From Aquabacterium humicola (GTDB lineage Bacteria; Pseudomonadota; Gammaproteobacteria; Burkholderiales; Burkholderiaceae_C), in contig NZ_JARGNB010000002.1 of NCBI RefSeq assembly GCF_030167915.1, positions 186,001-250,000 of the forward strand: a DNA stretch of 64,000 nt, read 5' to 3'. The notes under the pieces were generated by a model. The model saw only the letters and a program-made list of their open reading frames with translations, was not told where the DNA came from and ran no database searches. A program made the position numbers and the translations under genes. Positions 56,187 to 63,995 of the stretch are shown one piece after another; the first letter of the stretch is position 1; each line of letters starts with the position of its first letter.

Positions 56187-57065
56187 ATGCGATGCCTGTA
56201 CCGGATCCTCGCTGTCCTGCTCACCTGCGGCGCGTTCGCCGCGGCGGCGCAGACCGTCGCCATCTATCCGCGCAGCCTGTCGACCACCGACAGCCGGTAC
56301 CGCTACGACTACGAGCTGCTGCGCCTGGCGCTGGAGGCCACCCGCGACAGCCACGGCGCCTACGAGCTGCGGCCCTCCGACGAGGCGATGAACCAGGCCC
56401 GCACAGCGGACGAACTCGCGCGCGGCAGCGGGCGGGTCACCATCTTCGCGCGCTCGACCTCGATCGAGCATGAGCAGCGCCTGCTGCCGATCCGCATCCC
56501 GGTCGACAAGGGCCTGGTCAGCTACCGGCTGTTCCTGATCCGCGCCGACAGCCAGTCGCGCCTGGACGACGTGCGCACGCTCGACGACCTGCTGCGCTTC
56601 AGCGTCGGCTCCTTCGTCACCTGGACCGATACGCAGGTGCTGCGCCGCGGCGGCTTCGAGGTGATCACCGGCGACAACTACGACGGGCTCTTCCGCATGC
56701 TAGTCGCCAAGCGCTTCGAGCTCTTCTCGCGCAGCGTCGACGAGGCGCTGCGCGAATGCGACGAGCGCCGGGCCGAGCTGCCGGACCTGGCGGTCGAGAA
56801 CGGCCTGCTGCTGTATTTCCCGCATACGCGCTACTTCTTCGTCGCCCGCCATGGCGATGGCCAGCGCCTGGCCGCACGCGTCGAGGCCGGCCTCGAGCAG
56901 CTGATCCGCGACGGCCGCTTCGACGCGCACTTCCTGCAGCACAAGGGCGCGTTGATCGAGCGCGCGAAGCTGAAGTCGCGGCGCCTCTTCCGCATCGACA
57001 ACCCGCTGCTGTCGCCGCAGACGCCGCTGGCCAGGCGTGAACTCTGGTACGACCCGCTGCGTTGA
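56187..57065 (+). CDS. Periplasmic solute-binding-like protein of unknown function
   Basis: 292 residues with signal peptide ending AAAAQ. The fold looks like a family 3 solute-binding protein: QTVAIYPRSLSTTDSRYRYDYELLRLALEATRDSHG, DDVRTLDDLLRFSVGSF, DNYDGLFRMLVAKRFELFSRSVDEAL. Similar proteins are annotated as transporter substrate-binding domain proteins; no permease partner of that type is near. It lies between livF and the amino-acid binding protein. Confidence 0.75.
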   Translation: MRCLYRILAVLLTCGAFAAAAQTVAIYPRSLSTTDSRYRYDYELLRLALEATRDSHGAYELRPSDEAMNQARTADELARGSGRVTIFARSTSIEHEQRLLPIRIPVDKGLVSYRLFLIRADSQSRLDDVRTLDDLLRFSVGSFVTWTDTQVLRRGGFEVITGDNYDGLFRMLVAKRFELFSRSVDEALRECDERRAELPDLAVENGLLLYFPHTRYFFVARHGDGQRLAARVEAGLEQLIRDGRFDAHFLQHKGALIERAKLKSRRLFRIDNPLLSPQTPLARRELWYDPLR

Positions 57066-57186
57066 GTGCGGCCGGGGCCCCCGTACTTTCCCTCGCCGGC
57101 CCCGCGCTTCAAGCCAGCTTTAAGCCTGGCACCGCTACCGTGCGCACCCTGCGCCGCCGGCCCTCGGTGGCGAGAGGAGACTTCTC

Positions 57187-58395
57187 ATGCGGTACCGGGA
57201 TCTCTGTGGGCGGGCGCTGGCGACGATGGCCGTCGTGTTCGCACCAGCACTGGTGCAGGCGCAAGGCGCCGGCCCGCTGCGCATCGGCTTCATCTGCCCG
57301 GCCAGCGGCGGCTCGGCCGATTTCGGCACCAGCGCGCGGCTCGGTGCCGAGCTCGCGGTGCAGGAAATCAACGAAGCCGGCGGCTTCCTCGGCCGCACGG
57401 TGCAGCTCGTCGCGCGCGACGACCAGGCCAATCCGGACAAAGGCCGCGCGATGGCCGAGGACCTGGTGCTGAAGGAGAAGGTCGACTTCACGATCGGCTT
57501 CTGCAATACCGGCGTGGCGCTGAAGTCGCTCGACGTGTTCCAGGACAACAAGCACCTGCTGCTGGTTCCGGTGTCCACCGGCTCGGCGGTGACCGCCAAG
57601 TACCCGGCCGCCGAGAGCTTCATCTTCCGCCTGTCTCCGCGCGACCGCCTGCAGGCCGCGGCGCTGGTGGCCGACCTGGTCGAGCGGCGCAAGCTGACGA
57701 AGATCGCGGTCTTCGCCGACCGCACCGGCTACGGCGAAGGCGGTTACAAGGACGTGGTCGGCTTCCTCGGCGAGCGCGGGCTGCAGCCGGTGTACAGCGG
57801 CCGCTTCGATCTCGGCGTCAAGAGCCTCGTCGCCGAGGTGCAGGCGGCGAAAGCCGCCGGCGCGCAGGCGCTGATCGGCTACTCGGTCGGCCCCGAGCTC
57901 GCGGTGCTGGCCGCCGCGCGCCGCGAGGCGAAGTTCGACGGCCTGCTGTACGGGCCCTGGCCGATGTCCTTCCGCACCGTCTGGGAACACTCCGGCGGCG
58001 GCGCCGAAGGCGCGGTGATGGTGCAGTCGATCATCCCGAACCTGGCGAACGAGCGCCGCAGCTCGTTCATCGCACGGCTGAAGCGCCATGCGGGCAGCCA
58101 GAGCATCGCCTCGCTGATGGCCGCGGCGCAAACCTACGACTCGGTGCACCTGATGCTGCGCGCGCTGTTCCAGACCCGCGGCGCCGGCGGCGCCGCGAGC
58201 CTGAAGAACGCGCTCGAGAACCTCGAGAAGCCCTACGTCGGCGTGATCACCACCTACGAACGGCCGTTCTCGAAGGCCGACCACGACGCGTTCACGATGA
58301 ACATGATCTGGCTCGGCACCTGGCGCGGCGGCGAGATCCGCTACCAGTACGCCGAGGATGAGAAGCGCGCCGGCTTCATCCGACGGAAAGAGTGA
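57187..58395 (+). CDS. Branched-chain amino acid ABC transporter binding protein (LivK-like)
   Basis: 402 residues with signal peptide (MAVVFAPALVQA). The type 1 periplasmic fold is clear: LRIGFICPASGGSADFGTSARLGAELAVQEINEAGGFLGR, VDFTIGFCNTGVALKSLDV, KIAVFADRTGYGEGG. GAGGAG precedes the ATG. It is the likely partner of LivHMGF although it follows rather than leads the operon. Ligand unknown; aromatic acids, amides and urea are bound by relatives. Its end overlaps convergent argD by 20 bases. Confidence 0.9.
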   Translation: MRYRDLCGRALATMAVVFAPALVQAQGAGPLRIGFICPASGGSADFGTSARLGAELAVQEINEAGGFLGRTVQLVARDDQANPDKGRAMAEDLVLKEKVDFTIGFCNTGVALKSLDVFQDNKHLLLVPVSTGSAVTAKYPAAESFIFRLSPRDRLQAAALVADLVERRKLTKIAVFADRTGYGEGGYKDVVGFLGERGLQPVYSGRFDLGVKSLVAEVQAAKAAGAQALIGYSVGPELAVLAAARREAKFDGLLYGPWPMSFRTVWEHSGGGAEGAVMVQSIIPNLANERRSSFIARLKRHAGSQSIASLMAAAQTYDSVHLMLRALFQTRGAGGAASLKNALENLEKPYVGVITTYERPFSKADHDAFTMNMIWLGTWRGGEIRYQYAEDEKRAGFIRRKE

Positions 58396-59599
58396 GCTCG
58401 GCGAGCACCTCGTCGAGCATCGCCAGCGCCAGCTCGACCTCGCCGCTGCCGACGTTCAGTGCCGGCATGAAGCGCAAGGTGCCGGGCCTGGCGGCGTTGA
58501 CCAGCAGCCCCGGCCGCTTGTCGTCGGCGCGCCGACGCAGCGCGTCGACGATCGTCGCGGCGCCGTCGTCCGGCACGTCGAGCGCGCGCAGCAGGCCCTG
58601 ACCGCGCACTGCGCCGAGCCCGTGCCGCTTCGACAGCTCCGCCAGCCCCTGCGCCAGCTGCTCGCCGCGCGCGCACACCGCTGCCAGGAACGAGGGCCGC
58701 GCAACCTGCTGCAGCACCGCGCGCGCGACCGCGCAGACCAGCGAGTTGCCGTTGTAGGTGCCGCCCTGGTCGCCGGGCGCGAAGCAGCAGACCGCTTCGC
58801 TGGCCAGCAGCGCGCCGATCGGCACGCCGCCGCCCAGGCCTTTGCCGAGCGTGACGATGTCCGGCCGCAGCCCCAGGCCCTGGTGCAGGAAGAGCGGGCC
58901 GCAGCGGCCGACGCCGGTCTGCACTTCGTCGACGATCAGCAGCAAGCCGTGCCGGTCGCACAGGCGCCGCAGGCCGGCGACGAAGCCGGCATCGGCCTCG
59001 ATCACGCCGGCCTCGCCCTGCACCAGCTCCAGCATCACCGCGACCGTGTGGCCGTCGATGGCGGCCTCGACCGCATCCAGGTCGTTGTACGGCAGCTTGA
59101 CGAAGCCCGGCAGCACCGGCGGGAACAGGCGGTCGAAGCCGGGCTTGCCGCTCGCTGCCATCGTCGCCAGCGTGCGGCCGTGGAAGCTGTTGCCGAAGCT
59201 GAGGATCGTGCTGGCGCCGCGCCGGTGCAGTTGCCCCCATTTGCGCGCGAGCTTGATCGCGCCTTCGTTGGCCTCGGCGCCCGAGTTGGTGAAGAACACG
59301 CGGTCCAGGCTCGCCAGGCGCGTCAGCTCGGCCGCCAGCCCGATCGCCTGGTCGTTGTGGAAGCCGGGACCGGTGTGCAGCAGCCGGCCCGACTGCTGCA
59401 CCAGCGCGTCGGTGATGACGGCGGGCGCATGGCCCAGCGCGTTGACCGCCCAGCCCTGCACGAAGTCGAGGTAGCGGTGGCCGGTCGAGTCCCACAGCCA
59501 GCTGCCGAGGCCGCGCACGAACACGGCGGGCGGGCGCTGGGTGACGTGCATCAGCGCGTCGGTGGGGAACTGCTCGAAAGCAAGCGTCGTCGGGGTCAT
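58376..59599 (-). CDS. argD: Acetylornithine aminotransferase
   Basis: 407 residues. Class III PLP enzyme: GHRYLDFVQGWAVNALGH (the Burkholderiales ArgD pattern), FFTNSGAEANEGAIKLARKWG, SFHGRTLATMAASG, IVDEVQTGVGRCG and the PLP lysine in TLGKGLGGG. ArgD makes N-acetylornithine in arginine synthesis. AGGAAA lies before the ATG inside a 10-bp hairpin, and an Arg-rich leader frame lies upstream, suggesting cis control by arginine supply. No other arg gene is near. Confidence 0.9.
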   Translation of the reverse strand: MTPTTLAFEQFPTDALMHVTQRPPAVFVRGLGSWLWDSTGHRYLDFVQGWAVNALGHAPAVITDALVQQSGRLLHTGPGFHNDQAIGLAAELTRLASLDRVFFTNSGAEANEGAIKLARKWGQLHRRGASTILSFGNSFHGRTLATMAASGKPGFDRLFPPVLPGFVKLPYNDLDAVEAAIDGHTVAVMLELVQGEAGVIEADAGFVAGLRRLCDRHGLLLIVDEVQTGVGRCGPLFLHQGLGLRPDIVTLGKGLGGGVPIGALLASEAVCCFAPGDQGGTYNGNSLVCAVARAVLQQVARPSFLAAVCARGEQLAQGLAELSKRHGLGAVRGQGLLRALDVPDDGAATIVDALRRRADDKRPGLLVNAARPGTLRFMPALNVGSGEVELALAMLDEVLAELTLSVG

Positions 59600-59632
59600 C
59601 GGGTTTCCTGGGGTGGAGAGGAAGGAAACCCG
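59600..59632 (-). promoter_or_regulatory. Hairpin that sequesters the argD ribosome site
   Basis: On the minus strand CGGGTTTCCT (59632-59623) pairs perfectly with AGGAAACCCG (59609-59600), loop of 13 bases. The second arm holds the argD Shine-Dalgarno AGGA and abuts the ATG at 59599. Such a hairpin would block initiation unless opened. Confidence 0.65.
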
Positions 59633-59679
59633 CCGCGGCCTGGAAGAGGGAGCCCCGGGAAGGCGACCCTGAAAGCGAT

Positions 59680-59707
59680 GAAGGCCACGACGGGTGTCGT
59701 GGCCTTC
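59680..59707 (-). promoter_or_regulatory. Perfect 12-bp hairpin in the argD leader
   Basis: GAAGGCCACGAC (59707-59696 on the minus strand) pairs with GTCGTGGCCTTC (59691-59680), loop ACCC. It lies 43 bases after the leader peptide stop and about 80 bases before argD. After it comes ATCGCTTTC, a weak U-rich tail. It could be a terminator-like or pausing structure in an attenuator. Confidence 0.6.
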
Positions 59708-59750
59708 GGTGGTGCCCTTCGGTGGGCCCTACGCAGTCGCTACGTCCCGC

Positions 59751-59810
59751 TCAACGGTGTCGTCGAGCGCGGCGTCGCAGCGAAAGTTGTGGGGTCGAAA
59801 GGGTCCTCAT
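59751..59810 (-). CDS. Arginine-rich leader peptide upstream of argD
   Basis: A 19-codon frame reading MRTLSTPQLSLRRRARRHR, stop TGA. Seven of 19 residues are Arg, six within the last eight codons. Three are CGA and one AGG, codons that the neighbouring genes use little. There is no ribosome site; the candidate transcription start lies only a few bases upstream, so it would be translated nearly leaderless. The position between a promoter and two strong hairpins ahead of argD supports a role as an arginine-sensing leader. The call is inference. Confidence 0.55.
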   Translation of the reverse strand: MRTLSTPQLSLRRRARRHR

Positions 59811-59819
59811 GGCGCGCGA

Positions 59820-59849
59820 AGACTAATCGACGCTGCTGCAGTGCGTCAA
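59820..59849 (-). promoter_or_regulatory. Candidate argD promoter
   Basis: On the minus strand TTGACG (59849-59844), then 17 bases, then TTAGTC (59826-59821), or TAGTCT with 18. Transcription would start near 59812-59816, right at the leader peptide ATG (59810). Confidence 0.5.
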
Positions 59850-59856
59850 GCGGCAG

Positions 59857-60849
59857 TCAGTCGACCTTGGCGCCGGAGGCCTTCACCACCGGCTCGTAGC
59901 GCCGGAGCTCGGCGGCGACGAAGGCCGCGAACTGTTCGGGCGTGGTCGGCGCAGGCTCGGCCATCAGCGTCGCGAGGCGGCTCTTCAGCTCGGCGCTGGC
60001 CAGCGCGTCGGAGAAGGCCTTGTGCAGCCGCGCCAGTACGTCGGCCGGCAGCTTCGCCGGGCCGAAGAGGCCGAACCAGGTGCCGACGTCGAAGTCCTTC
60101 AGGCCCAGCGTGGCGCCGGTGTCGGCGATCGTCGGCAACTCGGGAAGCGCGCTAGAACGGGTCTTCGTCGTCAGCGCCAGCGCGCGCAGCTTGCCGGACT
60201 TGATGTTGGCCGAGGCCGACGCCAGGTTGTCGAAGTTGAGATCCACCTGGCCGGACAGCAGCGCCAGCTGCGCCGGGTTGCCGCCGGCGTAGGGGATGTG
60301 GACCATGAACACGCCGGCCTGCGCCTTGAACATCTCGCCGGCCAGGTGCCCCGCGCTGCCGTTGCCGCCCGAGCCGTAGTTCAGCTTCGCGGGATGGCGC
60401 TTCGCGTAGCTGACGAGGTCGGCGACGCTCGCGATGTTCAGCCTCGCCGCGGTCTCGGCGTTCATCACCAGCACGTTGGGCACCAGCGCGACACGGGTGA
60501 TCGGCGTGAAGTCCTTGATCGGGTCGTAGGGCAGCCTGGCGTACAGCCAGGGGTTGATCGCGTGCGTCGCGACCGCGCCCATCACGATGGAATGGCCGTC
60601 CGGTGCGGCCTTGGCGATCTGATCGGCGCCGAGGTTGCCGCCGGCGCCAGGCCGGTTCTCGACGATCACGGTGCCCAGCGAGTCCTTCACCGCGTTCGCG
60701 AGCGCGCGCGCAACGATGTCCAGCGGCCCGCCGGGCGGGTAGGGCACCACCAGGCGGATCGGGCGCGGCGCCTGCGCGAAGGCGGGGGCGGTGCCGGCGG
60801 CGAGCAGCGCGGCGAGTTGGCGGAGGTGGGTGCGTCGATCGATCGTCAT
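59857..60849 (-). CDS. Tripartite tricarboxylate transporter binding protein (TctC/Bug family)
   Basis: 330 residues. Signal peptide (LAALLAAGTAPAFAQ) and the Bug fold: PIRLVVPYPPGGPLDIVARAL, VIVENRPGAGGNLGADQIAKAAPDGHS, LNYGSGGNGSAGHLAGEMFK. Bug proteins bind carboxylates or other small acids. No TctA or TctB gene is near, typical of the many orphan Bug proteins of Burkholderiales. The ATG overlaps the stop of the reductase gene (ATGA). Confidence 0.93.
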   Translation of the reverse strand: MTIDRRTHLRQLAALLAAGTAPAFAQAPRPIRLVVPYPPGGPLDIVARALANAVKDSLGTVIVENRPGAGGNLGADQIAKAAPDGHSIVMGAVATHAINPWLYARLPYDPIKDFTPITRVALVPNVLVMNAETAARLNIASVADLVSYAKRHPAKLNYGSGGNGSAGHLAGEMFKAQAGVFMVHIPYAGGNPAQLALLSGQVDLNFDNLASASANIKSGKLRALALTTKTRSSALPELPTIADTGATLGLKDFDVGTWFGLFGPAKLPADVLARLHKAFSDALASAELKSRLATLMAEPAPTTPEQFAAFVAAELRRYEPVVKASGAKVD

Positions 60850-61889
60850 GCGAGCTCGCCGTGCTTGTCGGCTTCGGAGGTGAAAGCGTCGGCGTAGAAC
60901 TCCTCCGCCGGCAGGCCGCAGCGGGCGACGAAGTCGCGCTGCGCGGACTCGACCATGATCGGCGCGCCGCAGGCATAGACCTGGTGGCCGGACAGATCGG
61001 GCAGGTCGTGCATGACCGCTTCGTGCACGAAGCCGGCCCGGCCGCCCCAGCCATCCTCGGGCTTCGCCTCCGACAGCACCGGCACGTAGCGCAGGCTCGG
61101 CAGCTCCTGCGTCGCGGCCTCGGCCCAGTCGTGAAGGTACAGGTCGCCACGCTGGCGGCAACCCCAGTACAGCACCGCGGGGCGCGTGCTGCCGATCTCG
61201 ATCAGCCGTTCGATGATCGCCTTGATCGGCGCGAAGCCGGTGCCCGACGCCAGCAGCACGATCGGCTTGTCCGACGCCTCGCGCAGGAAGAAGCTGCCGA
61301 AGGGGCCCTCCATGCGCAGGATGTCGCGCTCCTTCATCACGTTGAACACATGGTCGGTGAACTTGCCGCCGGGCATGTGGCGCAGGTGCAGCTCGATCGC
61401 CGGCGGGCTGCCGAGGCGGCTCGGCGCATTGGCCATCGAGTAGCTGCGGCGCGAACCATCGCGCAGGATGAACTCGATGTACTGACCGGCGTGGTACTGG
61501 AAGTTCTGGTTCGCCGGCAGTTGCACCTTCAGCACGGCGACGTCCGGCGCGCGGCGCTCGATCGTCAGCACGCGGCCCGGCATCTTCAGGATCGGGAACT
61601 CGCCGGCGCCCGGCACGCTGCGCGCTTCGATCACGCAATCGGTCTGCGGCGTCGAGCAGCAGGTCAGCACCAGGCCGGCCTCTTCCTCGGCGTGCGACAG
61701 CGCCTTCGCCTGGTGCGCGCCGTGCAGCACGCGCCCTTCGAGCAATCGGCTCTTGCACGAGCCGCACGCGCCGTCGCGGCAGCCGTAGGGCAGGCCGATG
61801 CCCTGGCGGATGGCCGCTGCCAGGATCGGTTCGTCGCGGGCCACGTCGAACTGGCGGCCGGCGGGGAGAATGGTGACACTGAACGTCAT
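60846..61889 (-). CDS. 2Fe-2S ferredoxin/FAD/NAD(P)H reductase (CDP-6-deoxyglucoseen reductase-like)
   Basis: 347 residues. The N-terminal plant-type ferredoxin domain has YGCRDGACGSCKSRLLEG plus CCS for the 2Fe-2S cluster. The reductase part has the FAD motif RRSYSMANAP and the NAD(P) motif LASGTGFAPIKAIIERL, with YACGAPIMVESAQRDF near the end. Such proteins feed electrons to an oxygenase or the AscD-type enzyme; no oxygenase is near. The start at 61889 fits the family. First gene of a coupled pair with the TctC gene. Confidence 0.9.
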   Translation of the reverse strand: MTFSVTILPAGRQFDVARDEPILAAAIRQGIGLPYGCRDGACGSCKSRLLEGRVLHGAHQAKALSHAEEEAGLVLTCCSTPQTDCVIEARSVPGAGEFPILKMPGRVLTIERRAPDVAVLKVQLPANQNFQYHAGQYIEFILRDGSRRSYSMANAPSRLGSPPAIELHLRHMPGGKFTDHVFNVMKERDILRMEGPFGSFFLREASDKPIVLLASGTGFAPIKAIIERLIEIGSTRPAVLYWGCRQRGDLYLHDWAEAATQELPSLRYVPVLSEAKPEDGWGGRAGFVHEAVMHDLPDLSGHQVYACGAPIMVESAQRDFVARCGLPAEEFYADAFTSEADKHGELA

Positions 61890-61982
61890 GATCGGGTCGC
61901 GCGTGCGGCCGAGTTGAGGCGGCCGAGTTACAGCGGCCGCCATTGTGCCCGCCGCTGCCTGCCCGCCCTGGATGCCGTCCCG

Positions 61983-62885
61983 ATGAGCCTACCCCTTGCT
62001 GCGATGCGCCGGCCGACGCTGCTGATCGTCGGCTGCGGCGATGTGGGCCTGCGCGTGCTGAAGCTGCTGGCGCCGCGCTGGCGGCTGCTGGCGCTGACCT
62101 CGTCGCCGGCGCGCTGCGACGAGCTGCGCACGGCGGGCGCGGTGCCGCTGGTCGGCAACCTCGACCAGCCGGCGACGCTGGCGCGCCTGGCCGGCCTCGC
62201 CGACGCGGTGCTGCACCTCGCGCCGCCCGCGGGCGACGGCGCGATCGACCGCCGCAGCCGCGACCTGCTGGCCGCGCTGGCGCGCAGCACGCGGCTGCGG
62301 CGGCTGGTCTACGCCAGCACCAGCGGCGTCTACGGCGATGCCGGCGGGGCGTTCATCGACGAGACGCGGGCGCCTCGCCCGGCGACCGCGCGCGGCGCAC
62401 GGCGTGTCGATGCCGAGGCGCGCATGCGCCACTTCGGCCGCTTCACCGGCGTCGCGGTCAGCGTGCTGCGAATCCCCGGCATCTACGCGCCCGGCCGCGT
62501 CGGCGGCGATCCGCGCGAGCGCCTCGCGCGCGGCACGCCGGTGCTGCGCGCCGAGGACGACGTCCATACCAACCACATCCATGCCGACGATCTCGCGCGG
62601 GCCTGCGTCGCCGCGCTGCACCGCGGCCGGCCGCAGCGCATCGTGCATGCCAGCGACGACACGCAGCTGAAGATGGGCGACTACTTCGACCTGGCGGCCG
62701 ACTTCGCCGGCGTCCCGCGGCCGCCGCGTTTCGGCCGCGACGAAGCCGCGCAGCGGCTGACGCCGGTGCAGATGAGCTTCCTGTCCGAATCGCGCCGCCT
62801 GTCGAACCGGCGGCTCAAGCGCGAGCTCAGGCTCGTGCTGCGTTATCCGACCGTGGCCGAGGGCCTGGCGGCGCTGAAGGGCTGA
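61983..62885 (+). CDS. NAD(P)-dependent epimerase/dehydratase-like protein (YeeZ-like)
   Basis: 300 residues. Rossmann start LLIVGCGDVGLRVLKLL; the active-site Tyr is in STSGVYGDAGG, with RRLVYAST before it. The following lysine of the classical YxxxK is not evident (YGDAG), as in the YeeZ-like extended SDR subgroup. It ends with FLSESRRLSNRRLKRELRLVLRYPTVAEGLAAL, which matches that subgroup. Function unknown. It diverges from the reductase gene. Confidence 0.85.
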   Translation: MSLPLAAMRRPTLLIVGCGDVGLRVLKLLAPRWRLLALTSSPARCDELRTAGAVPLVGNLDQPATLARLAGLADAVLHLAPPAGDGAIDRRSRDLLAALARSTRLRRLVYASTSGVYGDAGGAFIDETRAPRPATARGARRVDAEARMRHFGRFTGVAVSVLRIPGIYAPGRVGGDPRERLARGTPVLRAEDDVHTNHIHADDLARACVAALHRGRPQRIVHASDDTQLKMGDYFDLAADFAGVPRPPRFGRDEAAQRLTPVQMSFLSESRRLSNRRLKRELRLVLRYPTVAEGLAALKG

Positions 62886-62942
62886 GTGCGGCGCTGGCCG
62901 ACCTCGAGCGGATCGGCCACCGCGAGACAGGCCGGCCCGGCC

Positions 62943-63995
62943 TCAGATGCCCTGCGCCCGCTTCAGCGTCTTCATGCGGTCGACGCTGAACACGCGCACC
63001 GTCTGCGCCTCGCCGTTGCGGCGGATGTCGAGCACCACCTCGCGCTCCGGCGCGCCGCCGGCCCACAGCCTGGTCCACAACTCTTCCAGCGCGTGCACGT
63101 CGTTGCCGTCGATGCGCAGGATGTGGTCGCCGGCCTGCAGCCCCGCGACGTCGGCCGGGCTGTCGTCGTTGACGCGCACGATGCGCACCGCGCCTTCATG
63201 CTCGACGCAGTTGACGCCGATCCACGCGCGGCGGCTCGAGGCGCTGGTGCCGGCGCGCAGCAACTCGTCGAAAATCGGCGACAGCAGGTCGATCGGCACG
63301 AACATGTTGCCCGGCAGGCGCTCGTCGCCGCCGGCGGCATCGGCGACGATCAGCGAGCCGATGCCGACCAGCTCGCCGCGGATGTTGAACAGGCCCGCAC
63401 CGCTGTGGTCGCGGCGCGGCGGCGTGGTGAACAGCGCGCCGGGGATGTGGTACTCCCAGTAGCCGGCGAACGAGCGCTTGGACACCAGCCATGCGGCGCT
63501 GACGGCGCCATCCTCGCCGCCGCTGGCGATCATCAGTCCCTCGCGCTGCTTCAGCGATTCCGAGCGACCCAGCGGCACCGCATCGATGCGCAGCGGCGCC
63601 AGCGCCTGCACCAGGCCGAAGCCGGTCGCCACGTCGTAGCCCATCGTGCGGGCCGGGATCACGCGGCCGTCGTCGGTGACGATCTGCACCTGCTCGGCCT
63701 CGAGCACCAGGTAGCCGATCGTCAGCACCAGGCCTTCGCGGCTGATGACGACGCCCGAGCCTTCGCGCACCTTGCCCAGTGAACTGGCAGAGCGTGCACC
63801 CTCGACGGCGATCACCTGCACGCCGACCACCGCGGCCTGCGCCCGCTGCAGCGCGCGCGAGGCTTCGCTCATCTCGCCGTCGGTGGGGTCGGGCGCGGCT
63901 GCCGCGGCGGGCGGCCAGATCAGGGTCCAGACGGCCAGCATCGCCAGCAGGATGGTCCATGCGGCGGCAGGTACATGCAGTCGTGGCAGCTTCAT
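62943..63995 (-). CDS. S1C (HtrA/DegP-like) protein with PDZ domain, probably catalytically inactive
   Basis: 350 residues with a signal peptide or anchor (AAWTILLAMLAVWTLIWPPAAAAA). A trypsin-like fold (GKVREGSGVVISREGLVLTIGYLVLEAEQVQIV) is followed by a PDZ domain (AWIGVNCVEHEGAVRIVRVNDDSPADVAGLQAGDHILRIDG). The catalytic His position (normally T-N-x-H) is Tyr in TIGYLV, the Asp position (normally TDLAV) reads TGFGLV, and the Ser motif is DHSGAGL instead of GNSGGPL. So Ser is kept but His and Asp seem lost. A non-proteolytic, PDZ-based role is inferred. Confidence 0.8.
   Translation of the reverse strand: MKLPRLHVPAAAWTILLAMLAVWTLIWPPAAAAAPDPTDGEMSEASRALQRAQAAVVGVQVIAVEGARSASSLGKVREGSGVVISREGLVLTIGYLVLEAEQVQIVTDDGRVIPARTMGYDVATGFGLVQALAPLRIDAVPLGRSESLKQREGLMIASGGEDGAVSAAWLVSKRSFAGYWEYHIPGALFTTPPRRDHSGAGLFNIRGELVGIGSLIVADAAGGDERLPGNMFVPIDLLSPIFDELLRAGTSASSRRAWIGVNCVEHEGAVRIVRVNDDSPADVAGLQAGDHILRIDGNDVHALEELWTRLWAGGAPEREVVLDIRRNGEAQTVRVFSVDRMKTLKRAQGI

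Noticed and set aside
59680-59707. Simple intrinsic terminator of the upstream tctC gene
   Set aside because: It lies well past the candidate argD promoter and leader frame and lacks a U-tract, so it is better read as part of the argD leader.
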